Shown here piece after piece: positions 27,223-35,155 of a stretch of 64,000 bases of DNA. The stretch is from Enterobacter sp. BIGb0383 (GTDB taxonomy: Bacteria; Pseudomonadota; Gammaproteobacteria; Enterobacterales; Enterobacteriaceae). The notes under the pieces are model-generated. The model saw only the letters and a program-made list of their open reading frames with translations, was not told where the DNA came from and did not search any database. The DNA lies in contig NZ_RJKQ01000002.1 in NCBI RefSeq assembly GCF_003751845.1, positions 124,001 to 188,000 of the forward strand, read 5' to 3'. Positions within the stretch are counted from its first letter, which is position 1. Every line of letters begins with the position of its first letter. The position numbers and the translations under genes are program-made.

Positions 27223-28326
27223 TTATTTACCGCTCTTCACTTTGGTCCAGGCACGCGTTCTGACGCGGTCGATTTTCGGCTCCTGCACGGTCAGCGTAAA
27301 GAGTTTGGCGTAAACATCCGGCGGCGGGAAAATGCCCGGGTTATTACGCACTTCTTCCTTAATCAGCGGTACCGACGCTTTGTTGCCGTTGGCGTAGTAG
27401 ACATAGTCGCTGATATGGGCCATGACATCCGGGCGCATCAGGTAGTTAAGGAAGGCATAGGCTTCCTCTTTGTTTTTCGCATCTTTCGGCATGGCGAAGA
27501 CGTCGAAGAACGCCAGCGCGCCCTGCTGCGGAATGGTGTAGGAGATATTGACGCCGTTTTTCGCCTCTTTAGCGCGGTTCGCCGCCTGCCAGACATCCCC
27601 GGCCCAGCCGATCGCCACGCAGATATCGCCGTTGGCCAGATCGTTAATGTACTGGGAAGAGTGGAAGTAGCGGATATTCGGGCGCAGTTTCAGCAACAGA
27701 TCCGTCGCCGGGCCGGTGTAGTCAGCCGCATTGGTACTGTTCGGATCTTTGCCAAGATAGTTCAGAACGGTGGCGAAGATCTCTTCCGGGGCATCGAGGA
27801 AGGAGACGCCGCAGCTTTTCAGTTTTTCCAGGTTTTCCGGCTTCATGACCAGATCCCAGTTGTCCAGCGGCACGTCTTTGCCCAGCGCGGCTTTAACTTT
27901 ATCGACGTTAAAGCCAATACCGGTGGTGGCCCACAGATACGGGAATGCATACTGGTTATCGGGGTCGTGCTTCGCTATCAGCTTTAAAATTTCCGGATCG
28001 AGGTTCTTCCAGTTCGGCAGCTTGCTCTTATCCAGCGGCTGGAACACACCGGCGGCCAGCTGACGTTCAAGGAAGCTGGCAGAAGGCACCACCAGGTCAA
28101 AACCGGTACTGCCGGCCATCAGCTTGCCTTCCAGCACTTCGTTAGAATCGAAGACGTCATAGACGACTTTAATTCCGGTCTCTTTCTCGAAATTGGCGAC
28201 CGTTTCCGGCGCAATATAATCAGACCAGTTATAAACGTGCAGCGTCTTTTGTTCAGCAGCGAGCGTGCTTGCAGAAATAGCCATTAGCGCACCTGTCACC
28301 AGGCCCGATAACCATTTTTTATTCAT
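27223..28326 (-). CDS. potF: Periplasmic putrescine-binding protein PotF
   Basis: Solute-binding protein delivering putrescine to PotHIG. The 367-residue precursor starts with a signal peptide (MNKKWLSGLVTGALMAISASTLAAE, cleavage after LAA). The mature part begins TLHVYNWSDYIAPETV, a hallmark of PotD/PotF polyamine-binding proteins, and includes IGFNVDKV, CVAIGWAGDVWQA and the C-terminal TRAWTKVKSGK. First gene of potFGHI. Confidence 0.96.
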   Translation of the reverse strand: MNKKWLSGLVTGALMAISASTLAAEQKTLHVYNWSDYIAPETVANFEKETGIKVVYDVFDSNEVLEGKLMAGSTGFDLVVPSASFLERQLAAGVFQPLDKSKLPNWKNLDPEILKLIAKHDPDNQYAFPYLWATTGIGFNVDKVKAALGKDVPLDNWDLVMKPENLEKLKSCGVSFLDAPEEIFATVLNYLGKDPNSTNAADYTGPATDLLLKLRPNIRYFHSSQYINDLANGDICVAIGWAGDVWQAANRAKEAKNGVNISYTIPQQGALAFFDVFAMPKDAKNKEEAYAFLNYLMRPDVMAHISDYVYYANGNKASVPLIKEEVRNNPGIFPPPDVYAKLFTLTVQEPKIDRVRTRAWTKVKSGK

Positions 28327-28683
28327 GTCACTTATCCTTCTTAACGGTCATTCAGAAAAAGAACCCACCAGAGATCGTACCCGGAGCGTAAGATATGCAA
28401 GAAGCGTGCATACTTTTTCATTGTGAGAAGAAAAAGAGACAGGCCTCTCCTTCTGCAGTCACCGGCTCGCAAAAGCATCGCAAGAATAACTGTAGCTAAG
28501 AGTCCCGGCTATAGGCCAGATTAAAAAACGCGATTTATCAATTTTTTATGCAGTATGTGTCTATGTGATAAGCCGAAACCGGCAGGATGCCGGTGAATGC
28601 TGCTGACTTAAAGGCTGAACAACCAGATAATATCGTGAGATACGCAGTCGTGATGGCAGCGACTGCGCTATTGGGCGGCAAGC
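28327..28683 (-). other. 357-base region between ybjN and potF
   Basis: It holds the potF promoter region, a short hairpin ACCGGCA / TGCCGGT (28578-28594) and a second one GCAGTCG / CGACTGC (28644-28666) just after ybjN that may end its transcript. No convincing ORF is present. Confidence 0.6.
28396..28411 (-). promoter_or_regulatory. Candidate sigma-54 promoter for potFGHI
   Basis: On the coding strand ATGCACG-CTTC-TTGCA resembles the sigma-54 consensus (perfect -12 TTGCA, -24 weakened to TG). Spacing is correct and transcription would start about 60 bases before potF. Known: the E. coli potFGHI operon belongs to the NtrC regulon. No clear NtrC site was found, so this stays a candidate. Confidence 0.35.
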
Positions 28684-29163
28684 TTAGTGAAGAAAATGGT
28701 GCTGAGCGTTGTTTTTTTGCGCATCGTCGTCTTCAGCATTAAACAGCAGCTGATGCGCACCGGCTTCGAGGATCACCATGGAGATCTGCTCTTCGCTCTG
28801 CTGCATAAACCAGGAGAACTGCTCGAAGGTCGCCCCGGCGGCCACCGGGAAAGACTGGCACACCACCAGCTTCGGCAGGTTATCATCCTGAATATCGAGG
28901 AAGGCCTTCACCGTCAGCGAGCTGGCGTTAATCGCCGAGAGATCGCACGCCAGAGGCAGCAGCGCGGAAGGCTTCACCTCGGCAAGCGCGGTGAACAAAA
29001 TAATATTGTCGATAATATCGATTTTGGCATCAAAGACGCCGTCAATATTCTGCATATGCGGCAGGTGTAACGCCTGGCAGCTATCACACTCGAAAAAGTT
29101 AATAGCCAGTTCGTCGAGCCATTGACGTAGCGTATCCAGACCCGGAACGACGAGTGAATCCAT
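28684..29163 (-). CDS. ybjN: YbjN family protein
   Basis: Cytoplasmic protein of 159 residues (E. coli 158), of the YbjN family, whose E. coli member affects motility, surface structures and stress responses; its biochemical action is not known. The conserved start MDSLVVPGLDTLRQWLDELAINFFECDSCQ and the middle LPHMQNIDGVFDAKIDIIDN are clear. It lies downstream of rimK in the nfsA-rimK-ybjN direction, 87 bases away. Confidence 0.93.
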   Translation of the reverse strand: MDSLVVPGLDTLRQWLDELAINFFECDSCQALHLPHMQNIDGVFDAKIDIIDNIILFTALAEVKPSALLPLACDLSAINASSLTVKAFLDIQDDNLPKLVVCQSFPVAAGATFEQFSWFMQQSEEQISMVILEAGAHQLLFNAEDDDAQKNNAQHHFLH

Positions 29164-29250
29164 GTGCGTGCGACCTCTTGCAATAAAATTTCAGCGCCAT
29201 AGCTTACGCAAAAAGCCGACGGCATACCATGACCGACAGTGAAAATGACA

Positions 29251-30153
29251 CTATCCGCCGGTTTTCAGACAAAACCCCGGCGTTGCCTGACGTTCAATCC
29301 ACGCAATCATCCGCCCGGCAATATCGATCCCGGTGGTCTTTTCAATCCCTTCCAGACCCGGCGAGGCGTTGACTTCCATCACCAGCGGGCCGCGGGTAGC
29401 GCGCAGAATATCGACCCCGGCCACGTCCAGCTCCAGGGTTCGGGCCGCTTTGATGGCGATGTCGCGCTCTTCCGGGGTGATCGCCGCGTTAACCGCCACG
29501 CCGCCCCGATGCAGGTTGGAGCGAAAATCGCCCTCCTTCGCCCGTCGCTCAATGGCAGCCACCACTTCATCGCCCACCACCAGGCAGCGAATATCGCGCC
29601 CTTTGGCCTCTTCGATATACTCCTGGACCAGAATATGCGCGTTCAGCCCGCGAAAGGCGTCAATCACGCTTTCCGCCGCCTGCCGCGTTTCGGCCAGTAC
29701 CACGCCGATACCCTGGGTGCCTTCCACCAGTTTAACCACCAGCGGCGCACCGCCGACCATGCGGATGAGATCGCTGGTATCGTCGGGAGAGTGTGCAATC
29801 CCGGTGATCGGCAAATCAATGCCCTGGCGCGCCAGCAGCTGCAGGGAACGCAGCTTGTCGCGGGCGCGGGTAATGGCAACGGATTCATTGAGCGGATAGC
29901 TGCCCAGCAGCTCAAACTGACGCAGGGCGGCGGTGCCATAGAAGGTAATGGCCGAGCCGATACGCGGGATCACCGCGTCAAAATGGGGAAGCTGACGCCC
30001 TTTATAGTGGATTGAAGAATCCGCCGGGCTGATATTCATATAGCAGGAAAGCGGGTCGAGGATCTCGACCTGGTGACCACGGAACGTGGCCGCCTCGCGA
30101 AGACGTTTACACGAATAGAGCGTTCCGTCCCGGGACAAAATGGCAATCTTCAC
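29251..30153 (-). CDS. rimK: Ribosomal protein S6 modification ligase RimK
   Basis: ATP-grasp glutamate ligase that adds glutamates to the C-terminus of ribosomal protein S6. The 300 residues equal the E. coli length and begin [21 protein letters not shown]-grasp features include [36 protein letters not shown] and [21 protein letters not shown] with metal-binding Glu and Asn. It lies 90 bases after nfsA in the same direction, as in E. coli. Confidence 0.97.
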   Translation of the reverse strand: MKIAILSRDGTLYSCKRLREAATFRGHQVEILDPLSCYMNISPADSSIHYKGRQLPHFDAVIPRIGSAITFYGTAALRQFELLGSYPLNESVAITRARDKLRSLQLLARQGIDLPITGIAHSPDDTSDLIRMVGGAPLVVKLVEGTQGIGVVLAETRQAAESVIDAFRGLNAHILVQEYIEEAKGRDIRCLVVGDEVVAAIERRAKEGDFRSNLHRGGVAVNAAITPEERDIAIKAARTLELDVAGVDILRATRGPLVMEVNASPGLEGIEKTTGIDIAGRMIAWIERQATPGFCLKTGG

Positions 30154-30243
30154 CCTGTACCTCTCTGAAAGATATCGCTGCCTGAGCCGATGGCATCAAA
30201 AGCCTGCGTATCATACACGCAGGCCGGTACGGGATGAACGTCT

Positions 30244-30966
30244 TTAGCGCGTTGCCCATCCCTGTTTATGCAAATAATCCAGTATAAAGGGTCGGTTCTC
30301 TTTAATAATGGTCCGGCGAATATGATCGCTCCAGGTATCGCGACGGGTATTGCTGCCCCGGCTAAGATAATACTCCGCCAGCTGCTCGTCATACTCTGCC
30401 AGCGCGGCCTCATTCAGCGGCTGATAACGATTTTCATGCACCACCATGGAGGCCGGCAGGCGCGGCTTGATATCCGGCTCATCGGCAGGCCAGCCCAGGC
30501 ACAGACCAAACAGCGGCAGTACGTGCTTCGGCAGTTCCAGTAAATTGCCCACCGCCTCAATATTGTTACGGATCCCGCCGATATAGACCCCGCCCAGCCC
30601 CAGGGATTCGGCGGCAACCAGCGCATTCTGCCCCATAATGGCTGTATCCACGCATCCCAGCAAAAGTTGTTCGGCCAGCCCCAGCTGCGCGTCGGGGCTG
30701 ATCTGCAGATGACGATTAAAATCAGCGCAGAAGATCCAGAACTCCGCGGCCTGGGCTACGTGCTGCTGCCCGCCGCTCAGGGTAACCAGCTGCTGGCGCG
30801 TCTCGTTGTCGGTGATACGGATAATGGCGCTGCACTGTAAAAAGCTGGAGCTGGAGGCGGACTGGGCGCTGGCGATAATCGCCTCGCGCTGTTCATCGCT
30901 AATCGGCTGGTCGGTAAAGTGGCGAATGGAGCGGTGGCCTCGCAGAAGCGCAATGGTCGGCGTCAT
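30244..30966 (-). CDS. nfsA: Oxygen-insensitive NADPH nitroreductase NfsA
   Basis: FMN-dependent major nitroreductase, reducing nitroaromatics and quinones with NADPH. The 240 residues match the E. coli length; the N-terminal TIALLRGHRSIRHFTDQPIS contains the FMN-binding arginines, then SAQSASSSSFLQ and LGLGGVYIGGIRNN. E. coli has ybjC directly upstream in the same operon; it is absent here, so nfsA is the first gene and is divergent from grxA. Confidence 0.96.
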   Translation of the reverse strand: MTPTIALLRGHRSIRHFTDQPISDEQREAIIASAQSASSSSFLQCSAIIRITDNETRQQLVTLSGGQQHVAQAAEFWIFCADFNRHLQISPDAQLGLAEQLLLGCVDTAIMGQNALVAAESLGLGGVYIGGIRNNIEAVGNLLELPKHVLPLFGLCLGWPADEPDIKPRLPASMVVHENRYQPLNEAALAEYDEQLAEYYLSRGSNTRRDTWSDHIRRTIIKENRPFILDYLHKQGWATR

Positions 30967-31018
30967 GTCGGTATCCTGTCTGAAAATAATACGGGTGTTT
31001 CCGGTAAACCAGGGACCC

Positions 31019-31046
31019 AGTATAGCCTGAGGATATCAAACCAAAA
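31019..31046 (-). promoter_or_regulatory. Putative nfsA promoter
   Basis: On the minus strand TTTTGG, a 16-base spacer and TATACT lie about 45 bases before the nfsA transcript start codon region. The poor -35 suits an activator-dependent promoter; SoxS/MarA control is known in E. coli but no exact box was found here. Confidence 0.45.
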
Positions 31047-31131
31047 GGTACAACCTGCTTTCCAGCACGAGTCGTTAACGGCATCATAAGCGCCATTCGC
31101 CGTCAGGCTTACTTCTCTTTAAGGAATAACC

Positions 31132-31395
31132 ATGTTTACTGTAATTTTTGGTCGCCCGGGCTGCCCATACTGTGTACGCGCTAAAGAGCTGGCAGAAAAA
31201 CTGACTAACGAGCGTGATGACTTTAACTTCCGCTATATCGATATTCACGCGGAAGGTATCACCAAAGCCGATCTGGAAAAAACCGTGGGTAAACCGGTTG
31301 AGACCGTGCCGCAGATCTTCGTTGACCAGCAGCACATTGGCGGTTTTACCGATTTTGAAGCCTGGGCAAAAGAGACGCTGGGCCTCTACGCATAA
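31132..31395 (+). CDS. grxA: Glutaredoxin 1
   Basis: Small dithiol redox protein that reduces ribonucleotide reductase and protein-glutathione mixed disulfides. The 87 residues start MFTVIFGRPGCPYCVRAKEL with the CPYC active site (Cys11, Cys14), and include the cis-proline region ETVPQIFVDQQHIGGFTDF. Good ribosome-binding site (AAGGAATAACC). Divergent from nfsA and convergent with ybjM. Confidence 0.97.
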   Translation: MFTVIFGRPGCPYCVRAKELAEKLTNERDDFNFRYIDIHAEGITKADLEKTVGKPVETVPQIFVDQQHIGGFTDFEAWAKETLGLYA

Positions 31396-31405
31396 GATGA
31401 GATGA

Positions 31406-31426
31406 GAAGGCGCTACCGGCGCCTTC
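31406..31426. terminator. Hairpin between grxA and ybjM
   Basis: GAAGGCGC-TACCG-GCGCCTTC, an 8-bp perfect stem ten bases after grxA, overlapping the last codons of ybjM. The T-rich tail is weak. Confidence 0.5.
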
Positions 31427-31775
31427 TGCGCTTACCGTGCAGCAGCGCGCTGATAAACAACGCGCCCAGACCGCACCAGAATACCGCGCTGAACAGCCAG
31501 GCCAGATCCTGCCAGAATGAGCGGGGAGTGATAAAAATCAGCCGGACAAGCAGCAGGCTACAGGCGGCGGCCAGCACCGCACCCAGCAGCGGACGCAGCA
31601 CCCGACTGGGTCTCGACACATAGCTGGCGATAGCGCCGGGCAGCGTGAAAAAGAGCAGCCCGATATCAGGATCGCCCGCGACCGACGAGGTGCTATGCGT
31701 ATTCAGCACCACGATCAGCGTAATAAACAGAACAAAGCAGCAGACTTCGCCGACCCCAATACGCCCAGAGTTCAC
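31413..31775 (-). CDS. ybjM: Inner membrane protein YbjM
   Basis: Predicted four-helix membrane protein of unknown function, 120 residues (E. coli 125). Segments CCFVLFITLIVVL, DIGLLFFTLPGAIASY and FWQDLAWLFSAVFWCGLGALFISALL match YbjM. Translation probably begins with GTG at 31775, five bases after GGAGG; upstream in-frame ATGs would add residues lacking family support. The C-terminus ends in a run of arginines. Divergent from ybjL. Confidence 0.85.
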   Translation of the reverse strand: MNSGRIGVGEVCCFVLFITLIVVLNTHSTSSVAGDPDIGLLFFTLPGAIASYVSRPSRVLRPLLGAVLAAACSLLLVRLIFITPRSFWQDLAWLFSAVFWCGLGALFISALLHGKRRRRR

Positions 31776-32043
31776 ATCATCCTCCTGATATTTCTCTATC
31801 AAACTCTCGTTTTGCCCTTCCGGACACCCGTAAGATAAAGCCTGTGGCATTCCATGCCGAATTACCCATGAGATCTCAATGGATTGTGACTAGCCGTGGC
31901 ATCCAGGAAGGATTAAACTACGGCCTGTTTTTTCTGTTTTAAGCTCTTATGAAGAATTCGGAATTTTCTTCAGAACAGGTCAAACATTAGCGCAAATAAC
32001 CATTTCTTTCAATAAGTTACTAGTAAACAAGAAGTTAGCTTAC

Positions 32044-33729
32044 GTGAATATAAACGTCGCAGATTTGTTAAACGGGAATTACATCCTGTTATTATTTGTG
32101 GTGCTGGCCCTCGGCCTTTGCCTGGGTAAATTACGGCTTGGTTCAGTCCAACTCGGTAATTCTATTGGCGTTTTAGTGGTTTCACTATTATTAGGCCAGC
32201 AGCATTTCAGCATTAACACCGACGCCCTGAATCTCGGTTTTATGCTGTTTATTTTTTGTGTCGGCGTCGAAGCCGGCCCGAACTTTTTTTCAATTTTCTT
32301 TCGCGACGGCAAAAATTACCTGATGCTGGCGCTGGTGATGGTGGGCAGCGCCCTGCTGATTGCCCTCGGTTTAGGGAAGTTCTTCGGCTGGGATATTGGC
32401 CTCACCGCCGGGATGCTGGCCGGGTCGATGACCTCCACGCCGGTGCTGGTTGGCGCGGGCGATACGCTACGCCATTCGGGGATGACCGGCAGCGAGCTGG
32501 CGTCGGCCCTTGACCATCTTAGCCTCGGCTACGCCCTGACCTATCTGATCGGTCTGGTCAGCCTGATTGTGGGCGCACGCTATATGCCGAAGCTCCAGCA
32601 TCAGGATCTGCAGACCAGCGCCCAGCAGATCGCCCGCGAGCGCGGCCTGGACGCCGACTCCCAGCGTAAAGTGTATCTCCCGGTGATCCGCGCCTATCGC
32701 GTCGGCCAGGAGCTGGTGGCCTGGGCCGACGGCAAAAATCTGCGTGAGCTGGGCATTTATCGCCAGACCGGCTGCTATATCGAGCGTATTCGCCGTAACG
32801 GCATTCTGGCTAACCCGGACGGGGATGCAGTTCTGCAGGTCGGGGATGAAATCGCCCTCGTCGGCTACCCGGACGCCCACGCCCGCCTCGACCCGAGCTT
32901 CCGCAACGGCAAAGAGGTCTTCGACCGCGATCTGCTGGATATGCGTATCGTCACCGAAGAGGTGGTGGTTAAAAATCACAACGTGGTGGGCCGTCGCCTG
33001 GCGCAGATCAAGCTGACCGACCACGGCTGTTTCCTTAACCGCGTGATCCGCAGCCAGATTGAGATGCCTATCGACGACAATATCGTGCTGAATAAAGGCG
33101 ACGTGCTCCAGGTCAGCGGCGATGCACGACGGGTGAAGGCTATCGCCGATCGCATCGGCTTTATCTCTATTCATAGCCAGGTCACCGACCTGCTCGCCTT
33201 CTGCGCCTTCTTTATTGTGGGCCTGATGATCGGCATGATCACCTTCCAGTTCAGCTCCTTTAGCTTCGGTATCGGCAACGCGGCGGGCCTGCTGTTCGCC
33301 GGGATCATGCTCGGCTTCCTGCGCGCCAACCACCCGACCTTCGGCTATATCCCTCAGGGCGCGCTGAATATGGTGAAAGAGTTTGGTCTGATGGTCTTTA
33401 TGGCGGGCGTCGGCCTCAGCGCCGGTAGCGGCATCGGCAACAACCTCGGCGCCGTCGGCGGCCAGATGCTGGTCGCAGGGCTCATCGTCAGCCTGGTGCC
33501 GGTGGTGATCTGCTTCCTGTTCGGCGCCTACGTCCTGCGTATGAACCGCGCCCTGCTCTTCGGCGCGATGATGGGCGCCCGTACCTGCGCCCCGGCCATG
33601 GAGATTATCAGCGACACCGCCCGCAGCAATATCCCGGCGCTGGGCTATGCCGGCACCTACGCCATCGCCAACGTGCTGCTGACGCTTGCGGGTACGCTGA
33701 TCATCATTATCTGGCCTGGCCTGGGATAA
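32044..33729 (+). CDS. ybjL: Putative transporter YbjL (AspT/YidE family)
   Basis: Membrane protein of the aspartate:alanine exchanger family with unknown substrate. The 561 residues equal E. coli YbjL: two sets of membrane helices flank a central cytoplasmic part with two TrkA-C (RCK_C) domains (about residues 200-385, e.g. [21 protein letters not shown] and [20 protein letters not shown]). The helices carry [18 protein letters not shown] and [18 protein letters not shown]. The start codon is GTG ([13 protein letters not shown]), as in the relatives. rybB lies 77 bases downstream on the same strand. Confidence 0.95.
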   Translation: MNINVADLLNGNYILLLFVVLALGLCLGKLRLGSVQLGNSIGVLVVSLLLGQQHFSINTDALNLGFMLFIFCVGVEAGPNFFSIFFRDGKNYLMLALVMVGSALLIALGLGKFFGWDIGLTAGMLAGSMTSTPVLVGAGDTLRHSGMTGSELASALDHLSLGYALTYLIGLVSLIVGARYMPKLQHQDLQTSAQQIARERGLDADSQRKVYLPVIRAYRVGQELVAWADGKNLRELGIYRQTGCYIERIRRNGILANPDGDAVLQVGDEIALVGYPDAHARLDPSFRNGKEVFDRDLLDMRIVTEEVVVKNHNVVGRRLAQIKLTDHGCFLNRVIRSQIEMPIDDNIVLNKGDVLQVSGDARRVKAIADRIGFISIHSQVTDLLAFCAFFIVGLMIGMITFQFSSFSFGIGNAAGLLFAGIMLGFLRANHPTFGYIPQGALNMVKEFGLMVFMAGVGLSAGSGIGNNLGAVGGQMLVAGLIVSLVPVVICFLFGAYVLRMNRALLFGAMMGARTCAPAMEIISDTARSNIPALGYAGTYAIANVLLTLAGTLIIIIWPGLG

Positions 33730-33773
33730 ATCTGAAGATGGCCCGCTAACGGAAATTTTTTGCATCATTCGCA

Positions 33774-33801
33774 GAACTTTTCACCGGGCCCGCAGTCATA
33801 A
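33774..33801 (+). promoter_or_regulatory. Sigma-E promoter of rybB
   Basis: GAACTT (-35) and TCATAA (-10) are separated by 16 bases and the RNA start (G33807) falls five bases after the -10 element. Known: rybB is transcribed by RpoE on outer-membrane stress. Confidence 0.85.
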
Positions 33802-33806
33802 TTTAT

Positions 33807-33886
33807 GCCACTGCTTTTCTTTGATGTCCCCATTTTGTGGAGCCCATCAACCCCGCCAAATTTGGTTCAAGGTTGATGGGTTTTTT
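33807..33886 (+). ncRNA. rybB: Hfq-dependent small RNA RybB
   Basis: An 80-base RNA beginning GCCACTGCTTTTCTTTGATG, the known RybB 5' seed that pairs with outer-membrane protein mRNAs, followed by TCCCCATTTTGTGGAGCCC and a terminator stem CCCATCAACC / GGTTGATGGG with six T. It differs from E. coli only in the terminator loop region (CCAAATTTGG in place of CCATTTCGG). RybB represses porin synthesis when sigma-E is active. Its position next to ybjL is as in E. coli, but there rcdA is the other neighbour; here an islet begins right after the T-run. Confidence 0.96.
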
Positions 33887-33967
33887 GTTTGCCTTAAACT
33901 TAAACATAATATAATCAATAAATTACATCAAAACCCAGAGACTAAATGGCGGCTGAAAAACGCTTAG

Positions 33968-34771
33968 CTACCAGCGCTCGTTACTATGGCTTTCAAAACT
34001 AACGCTGTTGGCATAACAAAAACCATCAATATCAGGGAAAAGAGTGAACTGTCTGATATCAAAAACATTCTCCAGCAAGACCAAACATTGCTTTTTCAGT
34101 TCAGGCGTAATGGCAATCATATTGAGATGATTTGGGTTTTCACATAAAACCAAGCTGCCAGTCCGAACATCGGTGACTCTGCTATAAAGGAATTGTGCAC
34201 TCTGAGCTGCGATCCTTCTCGTCACAACAGGAGGCTGCCAGAGTCTCGGAAAATTCTCCAACTCGTCGTCGACCTTAGGGTCTCCTGAGCCAAATAACTC
34301 ATTGTATGTACGAAGTTCAGGTCTTCCTTCGAAACCACTGACTCCTGCCCAGTACATTCCGAACAACAGTCCAGTTTTGTCTCGCTCAGAATTACAGGCA
34401 AACCACAAGGCTACAAGCATGTTTCTTGAAAAATCTACCAATCGGGTTGCCGCACCATGATGTTGAAGCTTTGCCAGAAGCTCAAAGTCAGCCAATACAC
34501 GGCCATTTTCGTACTGGTAGCCTTGATGCTTAGCGTTTAACAGAAGTTCCCTCTCGTAGTCGCGCATAGTCATTTCTGAAGGAGTGAAGACTTTATCCTT
34601 TTCTAAGCGCCTGTAAGCAGAGCTATGAATTGGCCAGGCGATACTGCCCTGTCCTCTCCATAGGAAGATGTTTTTTGTTTCGCATTCACCTAAAGAAGCA
34701 AGTTCGATAACTTGCCAAAACTCATCTGGTGCGACTACAGGGCCAAATAATTCCGTTTCAACTATTTTCAT
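33968..34771 (-). CDS. FRG-domain protein, accessory islet
   Basis: A 267-residue protein with the FRG domain, named for a conserved F/Y/W-RG motif. Visible hallmarks: FLWRGQGSIAWPIHSSAYRRL (WRGQ at 38-41), FELLAKLQHHGAATRLVDF followed by ALWFAC (about 97-126), QSAQFLY (190-196) and FTLFPDIDGFCYAN (242-255). Known: FRG proteins are scattered accessory genes often found in defence islands, with no settled biochemical activity. The start at 34771 (MKIVETELFG) is chosen over an ATG 23 codons upstream because of GGA-5 spacing and fold onset. It is divergent from the HEPN gene, lies in AT-richer DNA than the core genes, and is absent from this place in E. coli. Function in defence is inference. 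Confidence 0.85.
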   Translation of the reverse strand: MKIVETELFGPVVAPDEFWQVIELASLGECETKNIFLWRGQGSIAWPIHSSAYRRLEKDKVFTPSEMTMRDYERELLLNAKHQGYQYENGRVLADFELLAKLQHHGAATRLVDFSRNMLVALWFACNSERDKTGLLFGMYWAGVSGFEGRPELRTYNELFGSGDPKVDDELENFPRLWQPPVVTRRIAAQSAQFLYSRVTDVRTGSLVLCENPNHLNMIAITPELKKQCLVLLENVFDIRQFTLFPDIDGFCYANSVSFESHSNERW

Positions 34772-35155
34772 TTGTATCCATGACTCCCTTTGCCCTTGAT
34801 TAAGGTAACGAAAAAACTTTATGCGCTTAGAGTACAGCAAGCAATGAAAAACCCATCAGTCAACATGTCGTTGATCATGTCGACAGGGGCGCCAGTGAAT
34901 TTGCGGCTCACGATAACGTTCAATTGTGACCTGTAGCGTATTCTGAGTGATTGAAATTTTTGGCCCCATGGTGCAACATTATTTCTCATGGCGAGCCATT
35001 TTTGGTGGGTAGTAATAAAACCGCCAAAAGAACATGTTGAGTTCAGTGCCAGGATCATCATTAGAATCTGTCAATGCAATTTTGATTTTTTTCGAGATCT
35101 TATGAATTTCAACATTGGTTTATTCATTAACATTTTTAAATAAAGTGATTTATTT
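34772..35155. other. 384-base region between the FRG and HEPN genes
   Basis: Divergent control region. It contains AAAAACCCATCA (34847-34858), an exact inverted copy of the RybB terminator tail, a short direct repeat CATGTCG-TTGAT-CATGTCG (34864-34882) and a putative HEPN-gene promoter near its right end. An open frame on the minus strand at 34819-35061 has no recognisable product. Confidence 0.5.
35115..35142 (+). promoter_or_regulatory. Possible promoter of the HEPN gene
   Basis: TTGGTT, 16 bases, TAAATA, ending 13 bases before the start codon. The region is so AT-rich that such matches are expected by chance, and the short distance to the ATG makes it doubtful. Confidence 0.25.

Noticed and set aside
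26368-27987. Long plus-strand ORF (539 codons) opposite potG and potF
   Set aside because: It is a shadow of two well-conserved genes on the other strand and resembles no protein.
30899-31096. Possible ybjC between nfsA and grxA
   Set aside because: The predicted peptide has no hydrophobic helices or similarity to YbjC and overlaps the nfsA start.
30967-31131. SoxS/MarA box at the nfsA promoter
   Set aside because: The closest match, ATAGCCTGAGG...CAAAC, has one extra base and two mismatches in the core.
32467-33768. Long minus-strand ORF (433 codons) opposite ybjL
   Set aside because: Mirror of the GC-rich codon pattern of ybjL; the peptide is low-complexity and unlike any family.
34819-35061. 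80-residue minus-strand ORF upstream of the FRG gene
   Set aside because: No known family and no ribosome-binding site; overlaps the likely FRG promoter region.
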